Source: Bacteroidota bacterium (GTDB lineage: Bacteria > Bacteroidota > Bacteroidia > Bacteroidales > VadinHA17). From it: 5,162 bases of DNA. The stretch lies in the NCBI GenBank assembly GCA_022711195.1, contig JAKLFN010000160.1, positions 1-5,162 on the forward strand. Reading direction: 5' to 3'. Numbering within the stretch: position 1 is the stretch's first letter; each line of letters begins with the position of its first letter. The notes below the pieces were generated by a model that saw only the letters and a list, made by a program, of their open reading frames with translations, did no database searches and was not told the origin of the DNA. Positions 1 through 5,162 of this stretch are shown here, one piece after another. The position numbers and the translations under genes were made by a program.

Positions 1-2
1 AC

Positions 3-857
3 AGGTATGGAGTTGAGTTCAATACCCTAAGTACTGTAAACAGCTACAATGCAGGATTTGCGAAGGAAACCTACCGCTTTCTCAAGAAGATTGGCAGCGG
101 ATTCATGCAGTTTCTGCCGGTGGTAGAACGTATTCCAGACGCTTCTGATGAAAAGAAGCTGCGACTTGTTGCTCCTGGACATGGAGAAGCTGTTGTCACT
201 GATTGGTCGGTTAACGCTGCTGACTATGGGAAATTCCTGATAACTATCTTCGATGAATGGGTACGGCATGATGTTGCAAAGTATTATGTCCAGATATTTG
301 ATTCCACACTCGCAAACTTTGTCGGAGAGAATCCGGGTGTATGCGTCTTTGCCGAGACGTGCGGAGATGCACTGGCTTTGGAGCACAACGGTGATCTGTT
401 TATGTGCGATCATTTTGTTTACCCCGAAAATTATCTTGGTAATATTCAGAGTACTCCTCTTGCTGACCTGGTAAAAGACCAGCGTCAGTTCGATTTTGGC
501 ATCAGCAAGAGAAACGCTCTTCCCTCCTTCTGCCTGAGGTGCGAAGTGCGCTATGCCTGTAACGGTGAATGTCCGAAGCACAGATTTCTGATGACTGCTG
601 ACGGAAAACCCGGGCTGAATTACCTGTGCGAAGGGTACAGGATGTTTTTCAGACATGCCGAGCCATATATGGAATACATGTCGAAGGAATTGAAGAATAA
701 GAGACCGCCGGCAAATGTAATGACATGGATTCGGAACAGGGAGAATCAGGTAAAAAGCGATCTGCTCCCCGGCAGAAATGATCTTTGTCCCTGTGGCAGC
801 GGAAGGAAATTCAAGAATTGCTGTTCCGGGAAACCTCCCTATTCCGGGCGATTATGA
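3..857 (+). CDS. Anaerobic sulfatase-maturating enzyme (radical SAM, SPASM-type), 5' partial, with SEC-C tail
   Basis: This cytosolic enzyme family oxidises a Cys or Ser in sulfatases to C-alpha-formylglycine using S-adenosylmethionine and Fe-S clusters without oxygen. The frame is open from the left edge (284 residues visible), so the radical SAM CxxxCxxC motif lies outside the window; family members are roughly 370-420 residues. Visible at the start are VEFNTLSTVN and, a little later, QFLPVVER, both typical of this family's barrel. Auxiliary-cluster cysteines are encoded at 342, 360, 405, 531, 540, 558, 570 and 627; spacings of 6, 15, then 3, 6, 4 and 19 residues closely match the pattern known from the Clostridium perfringens enzyme. 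The Asp directly after the third cysteine (codon 408) corresponds to its proposed catalytic base. The C-terminus adds a SEC-C zinc motif, CxCx8CC (codons 786-824). The internal ATG at 105 is not the start, since homology continues upstream of it. Sulfatase maturation is more likely than peptide modification, given the QFLPVVER and cysteine pattern. Confidence 0.93.
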   Translation, partial: RYGVEFNTLSTVNSYNAGFAKETYRFLKKIGSGFMQFLPVVERIPDASDEKKLRLVAPGHGEAVVTDWSVNAADYGKFLITIFDEWVRHDVAKYYVQIFDSTLANFVGENPGVCVFAETCGDALALEHNGDLFMCDHFVYPENYLGNIQSTPLADLVKDQRQFDFGISKRNALPSFCLRCEVRYACNGECPKHRFLMTADGKPGLNYLCEGYRMFFRHAEPYMEYMSKELKNKRPPANVMTWIRNRENQVKSDLLPGRNDLCPCGSGRKFKNCCSGKPPYSGRL

Positions 858-881
858 TGCCTCTTCCCCTCTGTCCCCGGT

Positions 882-2354
882 TCAGCCCCTGATCCTGCCT
901 GTCAGGGTGTCAGTTACACTATCAAGGATTTCCTTTGTTCCTGCGATGACCAGCAGCTTATCGCCCTCAACGATCTGTGTTAGACCATCAGGGATCAGGT
1001 ACCTGTTGTTTCGGCGGAGAAGCGCAATTCGTGCGTTCTTTGGAAAGCCAAGATCGATTATTTTCATTCCTGCTGCATTATCGCCGGGAGTTATCTCTAT
1101 TTCTGCCATTGCCGAATTAAATGACTCTGAAAGAAGGATATCAGCCGGCGTCACTGCCTTGACTCTGGCGGGAAGCAGCACATGGAGCCATTTTGCGACT
1201 TTCGGTATGGTTGCTCCCTGGATTATTACTGAGGAAAGGGAGATAAAGAAAACTATATTAAAGATCATCTGGGCCTTTTCAAGACCGGCCATCAGGGGAT
1301 AAGTCGCAAATACAATCGGAACAGCACCTCTCAATCCAACCCAGGAGTAGAACCATCTTTCCCTGTTTTTCATTTTAAATGGAAGGAGACAAATGAATAC
1401 TGCCAGCGGGCGGACGACAATTATAAGAATTGCTGAGATAAGAAGGCCTATTCCTATTACCGGAACTATATGGCTGGGAAAAACAAGCAGACCGAGGGTC
1501 AGGAAGAGGATGATCTGCATAAGCCAGGCGAGCCCGTCGTACATCTTCATTATTGTACGCTTATGAAGAAGGTCGTTGTTCCCGAGGTAGATGGCTGACA
1601 GATATACGGCAAGAAATCCGTTTCCATGTATTGAAGAGGTTACAGAATATGTCAGGAACATTAATGCAATCATGAGTACCGGGTAAAGGCCTTCATAATC
1701 TAGCCGGAGACGGTTAATAATAAATTTTCCGGCATAACCGAAAGCAAAGCCTGCTATACCACCTATCAGCAACTGGCTCAGGAAGAGCGGTATTACTGAC
1801 CAGAAGGATTTATCAGGAAATTGGATCAGGCTTATAAATGCTATTGTAAGTACATATGCCATAGGATCGTTGCTTCCGCTCTCAAATTCGAGAGTAGGTC
1901 TTATATGACCTTTAAGAGCCAGGTTTTTCGACCGGAGGATAGAGAATACTGCGGCTGCATCAGTTGATGAAACGATTGATCCCAGCAAAAGTCCCTCAAA
2001 CAGAGTGAAGTCAGTGATCCACCAGACGAACAGCCCGAGGAAGACCGCTGTCAGAATAACGCCTGCAATGGAGAGTGCCAGTGATTGTCCGAATACAGGC
2101 TTTACAGATAACCAGTCGGTTTCAAAACCGCCTGAGAAAAGAATAAAGTTAAGGGCGATGATCCCTATAAACTGTGCTATTGCGGGATTGTCGAATGATA
2201 TGTTCCCGATACCGTCCGATCCGGCCAGCATGCCTATCAGCAGGAAAAAGACCAGCGTAGGAACACCCAGCCTGAAAGAGGTTTTTCCTGCTAATACGCT
2301 GATAAAGACCAGCACGGAACCTATAAGCAGTATATTATCAACTGTAATATGCAA
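882..2354 (-). CDS. nhaP2: Potassium/proton antiporter, CPA1 family (NhaP2/CvrA type) with C-terminal TrkA_C domain
   Basis: Inner-membrane exchanger of K+ (possibly Na+) for H+, used for cytoplasmic cation and pH homeostasis. Of its 490 residues, about 1-390 are hydrophobic and consistent with roughly 12 membrane segments. Family signatures are present: GMLAGSDGIG near residue 41, SSTDAAAVFS (T131-D132, the unwound-helix motif), ESGSNDPMAY (N162-D163, the CPA1-type ion-binding pair) and WVGLRGAVPIVFA with Arg342. Residues about 405-475 form a TrkA_C (RCK_C) domain, with ITPGDNAAGMKI and EGDKLLVIAG. The E. coli protein is longer and carries a further C-terminal domain that is missing here, as in many Bacteroidota homologues. 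The start is TTG at 2354-2352: an in-frame TAA lies five codons upstream, no ATG is available, and the first membrane helix begins at about residue 8, so starting at the next Met would delete it. The gene lies 42 bases after the glycosidase stop on the same strand; that gap has no clear promoter or terminator, so read-through is possible. The symbol is a family-level label and the cation preference is not readable from sequence. Confidence 0.93.
   Translation of the reverse strand: MHITVDNILLIGSVLVFISVLAGKTSFRLGVPTLVFFLLIGMLAGSDGIGNISFDNPAIAQFIGIIALNFILFSGGFETDWLSVKPVFGQSLALSIAGVILTAVFLGLFVWWITDFTLFEGLLLGSIVSSTDAAAVFSILRSKNLALKGHIRPTLEFESGSNDPMAYVLTIAFISLIQFPDKSFWSVIPLFLSQLLIGGIAGFAFGYAGKFIINRLRLDYEGLYPVLMIALMFLTYSVTSSIHGNGFLAVYLSAIYLGNNDLLHKRTIMKMYDGLAWLMQIILFLTLGLLVFPSHIVPVIGIGLLISAILIIVVRPLAVFICLLPFKMKNRERWFYSWVGLRGAVPIVFATYPLMAGLEKAQMIFNIVFFISLSSVIIQGATIPKVAKWLHVLLPARVKAVTPADILLSESFNSAMAEIEITPGDNAAGMKIIDLGFPKNARIALLRRNNRYLIPDGLTQIVEGDKLLVIAGTKEILDSVTDTLTGRIRG
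887..907. terminator. Small inverted repeat at the convergent gene junction (weak terminator candidate)
   Basis: A perfect 6-base stem, CCCTGA (887-892) and TCAGGG (902-907), encloses a 9-base loop. It lies 29 bases past the maturase stop and inside the last codons of the oppositely oriented antiporter gene. Neither strand has a run of T after the stem, so an intrinsic terminator is not established; only the symmetry is seen directly. The stops are 24 bases apart and that spacer contains no better hairpin. Confidence 0.2.
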
Positions 2355-2396
2355 ATCAGGAAATATTTATTGCATTAACGTTTTGTTTTTATTCAA

Positions 2397-3809
2397 TTAT
2401 GTCTTTTCAAGGATCAGGACCCAGTCATTTCCATTTTCCTTATCACCCGGAGGATCGAAGGAAAAGTTTTTATCCGTCTCTCTTCCCTCGGTCACTGATA
2501 TATTGCCAGTGCGGGGATCGAACCATAATGCTTTGAATGATGACCACCCTGGTTCATTGATCAGAAGAGAGATATTACTTCCATTGTAAGTATAGGCAAG
2601 GACGTAATCAGCTCCCCTGGTCACGGCAATATAGTCATATTTTTCGCCCTGAGGCTGCGAGAGCAGGTTATTTGCAGGTACCCTGTCGAAATACGATTTT
2701 GAAAGGATAAGCTCTTTTAGGTAATGCATCTGTGCTGCTCCCGGGGATTTTATTGCTGAATACCAGTATTCTTTTGCTCCATAGGCTGGACGGTCGCCAG
2801 GCCTGAAGAATTGCATTATTGAATTATGCCCGTAAGTAAACCCGCAGCAACCGGAAAAGAGTGACCAGTATGCATAACGGCGTACATCTGAGGCATTCCA
2901 GCGTGGCTGAAGTGTATCATGAAGTCCCTGAGGGATACCCTCATATGATGGTTCGCCATCGAGTGTCGGTTTTACAGGTTTGAGCATATAGTCTATGTTT
3001 GCATACTTCCAGTTATCTTCACCAAAAGCGTACCCTACTGTATCCTGGTTATATCTTTTATGTCCCGACTGGAACATATTAAAATCGAGCCAGGATTCAT
3101 TATGAAACCACTCTGAGGACCTTGTTCTGCCAAACGGATGAAAAGTGATAAGTTGTTCAGGTGCATTTTTCCGTATTGTCTCTCCCATCGTATTCCAGAC
3201 TGCTGTAGAGTCGCTTCCTTTGACATCGCCGCCGTTGAGCCAGATAACATTTGACATCTTCCTGTACCTTTCCGATATCCAGGAAGCATATCTCTCTGCT
3301 TCTTCGCGAGTTACGTTTCCTGCCCTTACATTGGAACCCCATACAGGCACCAGTGCCATGTATATGCCTTTTGAGGCTGCCAGTTTCACGATAAAATCGA
3401 TATGGTCCCAATAGTCATACTGCATAGGATCGTCAGGTGAAAAACCCGGAGACACATTTGGCTTGTCAACCTTGCCGCCGACAAGAGCTGTATCGCCATA
3501 AACATTGACTACATTAAGACCGTGCAGTACCATAACCTGAATCACATTGAAGCCTTTCTGACGACGGTCCTCAAGATATTGTTCAGCCTCCTCGCGGGTA
3601 AGCTTTGTAAACAGCAGCCAGCCTGTATCACCAAGCCAGAAGAAGGGATCGCCGTTCCCGGTAACCAGGAATCGCTTGTTTTCGGAAACATCCAGGTATG
3701 GCAATTGATGTTTTATATCTGAACTGCATGATATTGCAAGTAGAGCCACCAGGCTTATCGGGAGGAATTTTGACTTAAGCACAGAACCAAAGAGAGAATT
3801 CATTTTCAT
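2397..3809 (-). CDS. Glycoside hydrolase lipoprotein, DUF4038/apiosidase-like (GH140 type) with C-terminal collagen-binding-like domain
   Basis: Predicted envelope-anchored retaining glycosidase. The best characterised relative is the Bacteroides thetaiotaomicron GH140 apiosidase, which acts on rhamnogalacturonan II side chains; the substrate here is inferred and may differ. The N-terminus has basic residues, a hydrophobic stretch (about 15-27) and a lipobox-like LAISC with Cys28 as the likely lipidated residue. Residues about 38-380 are the TIM-barrel DUF4038 domain, opening with DPFFWLGDTGWLLF and YLEDRRQKGFNVIQV. Candidate catalytic acids are Asp195 in WLNGGD (acid/base) and Glu286 in LDGEPSYEG (nucleophile); GFTYGHNSIMQFF at 323-335 is another family block. 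Residues about 383-468 match the beta-sandwich called 'putative collagen-binding domain of a collagenase', including LWFDPRTG and the final DWVLILE. The length, 470 residues, is normal for the family. The start is ATG at 3809; ATG at 3803 is an alternative two codons in, and an in-frame TGA sits at 3845-3843. No strong Bacteroidota surface-export signal (acidic run after the Cys) is seen, so periplasmic or surface location is open. Confidence 0.9.
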   Translation of the reverse strand: MKMNSLFGSVLKSKFLPISLVALLAISCSSDIKHQLPYLDVSENKRFLVTGNGDPFFWLGDTGWLLFTKLTREEAEQYLEDRRQKGFNVIQVMVLHGLNVVNVYGDTALVGGKVDKPNVSPGFSPDDPMQYDYWDHIDFIVKLAASKGIYMALVPVWGSNVRAGNVTREEAERYASWISERYRKMSNVIWLNGGDVKGSDSTAVWNTMGETIRKNAPEQLITFHPFGRTRSSEWFHNESWLDFNMFQSGHKRYNQDTVGYAFGEDNWKYANIDYMLKPVKPTLDGEPSYEGIPQGLHDTLQPRWNASDVRRYAYWSLFSGCCGFTYGHNSIMQFFRPGDRPAYGAKEYWYSAIKSPGAAQMHYLKELILSKSYFDRVPANNLLSQPQGEKYDYIAVTRGADYVLAYTYNGSNISLLINEPGWSSFKALWFDPRTGNISVTEGRETDKNFSFDPPGDKENGNDWVLILEKT

Positions 3810-3965
3810 GGGATTAGTTTTGTATATCTTCAGATTAAATGATCATAAAAATGAGAAAAATCCTGCTGAAAGCAAAACAATATATATGAGAAAGACTTCA
3901 TTTGATTAAGGATGGGTGAATACCATCGAATTATCTTAACTTTAACCCGTGCACATCAATAAAGA
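3810..3965. promoter_or_regulatory. Divergent AT-rich intergenic region between the glycosidase and the TPR gene
   Basis: These 156 bases separate two genes reading away from each other, so both promoters are expected here. On the + strand, TAACTTTA at 3937-3944 matches seven of eight positions of the Bacteroidota -7 consensus TAnnTTTG and would give a leader of about 15 bases before the ATG at 3966; no TTTG lies at the expected -33 distance, and the TTTG at 3901-3904 is too far upstream. On the - strand, TTGTTTTG (complement of 3873-3880) is a seven-of-eight match but also lacks a paired -33 box. No operator-like long palindrome, riboswitch or small gene is visible. Confidence 0.4.
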
Positions 3966-5123
3966 ATGATGAAATTAATTTACAGTGAAAGAGTTCTTCT
4001 GCGTCGATTTTTGGTGCGCTTTCCTGCACTGATCGTGTTCATAGTGATGTTTCTTTCACCTCTCACAGTAAAAGCACAGATATTGCACGACAGCGCTGCC
4101 ATCAATATCATTACGAAAGGGATGTACAGCATATACAATATGGATTTTGAGGGCGCTGAGGAGGCTTACAGGGAGATCGCTTCACTCTATCCTGATCACC
4201 CTGTACTTGACCTTTATTCAGGAATGATGATCTACTGGAAGAACTTTCCAATGATGCCTTCATCGGGGGAGAGCATTGAATTCGAGGACAGAATGAGAAG
4301 ATGCATCGAAAAAAGTGAAAATTATCCTCCTCCCGGGAAAGGATACGAGGCAGAATATCTTCTTTCCAATATTTCGGCAAGAGGACTGCTGCTTCTTTTC
4401 TTTGCTGATAATGACCTTAGTAACAATGTTATACCGTTAGTGACCAGCTCCTACAGGCCACTGATGAGGACTTTCAATTATTCCAGCAACTATCCTGATT
4501 TCTATTATTTTACAGGTGTTTACAATTATTATCGCGACGCTTATCCCAGGGTGTACCCGGTTTATAAGACCGTTGCCTTCCTGTTCCCGGCAGGAGATCT
4601 TGCAAAGGGTCTGAAACAGCTTGAAATATGCGGTAATGAATCAATGGCGCTAAGAGCAGAAGCCATTGTTATGCTTTACTGGATACGGATGAATTTTGAG
4701 ATGGACTTCAAGGCTGCTCTTCCATTTGCCGAATACCTCAATAACAGTTATCCCAATAATCCTCTTTATCGTGTTTTCTATATCAAGAACCTGTTGCTGC
4801 TGAAGCAATATAATAAAGCCGAAAGTATAATTTCTGCATCTCCCACCAGAAGAAATGACGAATTCTATAATGGAGTATCATATATTTTCAGAGGTATTAT
4901 AGCGGAGAAAAAATACAAAGACAATGTTCTTGCCTCCTCATATTATAAGACAGGTATTGGAATCCTGGGCAGGTTCGGTTCTTATACAAATGAATATGCT
5001 GCTTATGGATATTTTGGATTAAGCAGGATTGGTGAAGATTCTGCTGATAAGCATGAAAGAAAAGTGAACCACCGGAAAGCAATGGAACTCGCAGACTTTA
5101 AGAAGATTAATTTTGATGACTGA
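3966..5123 (+). CDS. Exported TPR-repeat protein of unknown function
   Basis: The product has 385 residues. The N-terminus looks like a Sec signal peptide: basic residues to about 18, a hydrophobic core at about 20-33, and a probable signal peptidase I site after VKA (Ala37), leaving a mature protein that starts with Gln; no lipobox Cys is present. The mature part appears all-helical with degenerate tetratricopeptide repeats: the clearest is at about 52-80 (YNMDFEGAEEAYREIASLYP), with others near 248-262, 267-290 and 300-333. A Tyr/Phe/Asn-rich stretch (about 168-200) ends in PVYKTVAFLFPAGDLAKG. TPR scaffolds usually mediate protein contacts, here probably in the periplasm; no enzymatic motif is seen. 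The layout around GDLAKGLKQLE and the following RAEAIVMLYWI faintly recalls the TTC39/Iml2 (DUF3808) family, but this is impressionistic. The start is secure: an in-frame TAA at 3960-3962 precedes the ATG at 3966 by one codon; ATG at 3969 is an equivalent alternative. The gene reads away from the glycosidase and ends 39 bases before the window edge. Confidence 0.85.
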   Translation: MMKLIYSERVLLRRFLVRFPALIVFIVMFLSPLTVKAQILHDSAAINIITKGMYSIYNMDFEGAEEAYREIASLYPDHPVLDLYSGMMIYWKNFPMMPSSGESIEFEDRMRRCIEKSENYPPPGKGYEAEYLLSNISARGLLLLFFADNDLSNNVIPLVTSSYRPLMRTFNYSSNYPDFYYFTGVYNYYRDAYPRVYPVYKTVAFLFPAGDLAKGLKQLEICGNESMALRAEAIVMLYWIRMNFEMDFKAALPFAEYLNNSYPNNPLYRVFYIKNLLLLKQYNKAESIISASPTRRNDEFYNGVSYIFRGIIAEKKYKDNVLASSYYKTGIGILGRFGSYTNEYAAYGYFGLSRIGEDSADKHERKVNHRKAMELADFKKINFDD

Positions 5124-5162
5124 TTTTCATTGATCAATTCGCGGGAAGAAACGTACGTGCCA
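5124..5162. other. Short right-edge tail, no assignable gene
   Basis: These 39 bases follow the TPR gene stop. On the - strand two frames end in stops here (TGA at 5136-5134 after ...ARTFLPAN, and TGA at 5130-5128 after ...WHVRFFPRIDQ), so a convergent gene may end in this tail, but the stretch is too short to recognise a family. No terminator hairpin with a T-run is visible. Confidence 0.3.

Noticed and set aside
105..107. ATG at 105 as the start of the maturase gene
   Set aside because: The same frame is open to the left edge and its translation (VEFNTLSTVN, FLKKIGSGFMQF) continues the family's conserved barrel, so the gene begins outside the window.
27..656. A 209-codon open frame on the - strand, opposite the sulfatase maturase
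   Set aside because: The + strand frame carries the full set of family cysteines with exact spacing; the antisense translation has no recognisable domain and is a shadow.
778..1302. A 174-codon open frame on the + strand at the maturase/antiporter junction
   Set aside because: It overlaps the maturase end and lies opposite the conserved TrkA_C domain; its Ser/Pro/Ile-rich translation looks like the complement of a membrane-protein gene.
2005..2589. A 194-codon open frame on the + strand spanning the antiporter start and glycosidase end
   Set aside because: It is antisense to two well supported genes and crosses their intergenic gap; no domain or leader is seen.
3035..3414. Several 84-89 codon frames inside the glycosidase gene on both strands
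   Set aside because: All lie within the conserved catalytic-barrel coding region and have no family features of their own.
3861..3876. Short TGCT...AGCA symmetry and TATATATA in the divergent intergenic region
   Set aside because: A 4-base stem and an AT run are expected by chance in AT-rich DNA; not enough for an operator or terminator.

Overview
The window reads as chromosomal DNA of an anaerobic or facultatively anaerobic member of the Bacteroidota. The evidence is the protein types (oxygen-independent sulfatase maturase of the Bacteroides kind, a GH140-type sugar hydrolase lipoprotein, a SusD-free TPR exported protein), moderate base composition, AT-rich leaders without a clear Shine-Dalgarno, and a -7-like TAnnTTTn element. 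The exact genus cannot be read from this stretch.

Layout. (1) Positions 3-857, + strand: the C-terminal two thirds or so of an anaerobic sulfatase-maturating radical SAM enzyme, cut by the left edge, with all eight auxiliary-cluster cysteines and a SEC-C tail. (2) Positions 882-2354, - strand: a complete CPA1-type potassium/proton antiporter with a C-terminal TrkA_C domain and a TTG start; it converges on gene 1 with only 24 bases between the stops. (3) Positions 2397-3809, - strand: a complete lipoprotein glycosidase of the DUF4038/apiosidase-like (GH140) type, 42 bases upstream of the antiporter on the same strand. (4) Positions 3810-3965: an AT-rich divergent intergenic region that must carry the promoters for genes 3 and 5. 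(5) Positions 3966-5123, + strand: a complete exported TPR-repeat protein of unknown function. (6) Positions 5124-5162: a short tail with no assignable gene.

Functionally, the maturase and the glycosidase both fit a lifestyle of degrading complex and possibly sulfated polysaccharides: the maturase activates sulfatases by making formylglycine, and the glycosidase trims glycans at the cell envelope. No sulfatase, SusC/SusD pair or regulator of a polysaccharide utilisation locus is visible here, so a joint locus is only an inference. The antiporter is a housekeeping ion-homeostasis gene and the TPR protein is uncharacterised. There is no RNA gene, CRISPR array, insertion sequence or phage-like module in the window. 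I did not find convincing evidence of a new biological system; the best leads are the precise specificity of the glycosidase, the SEC-C tail on the maturase and the orphan TPR protein.
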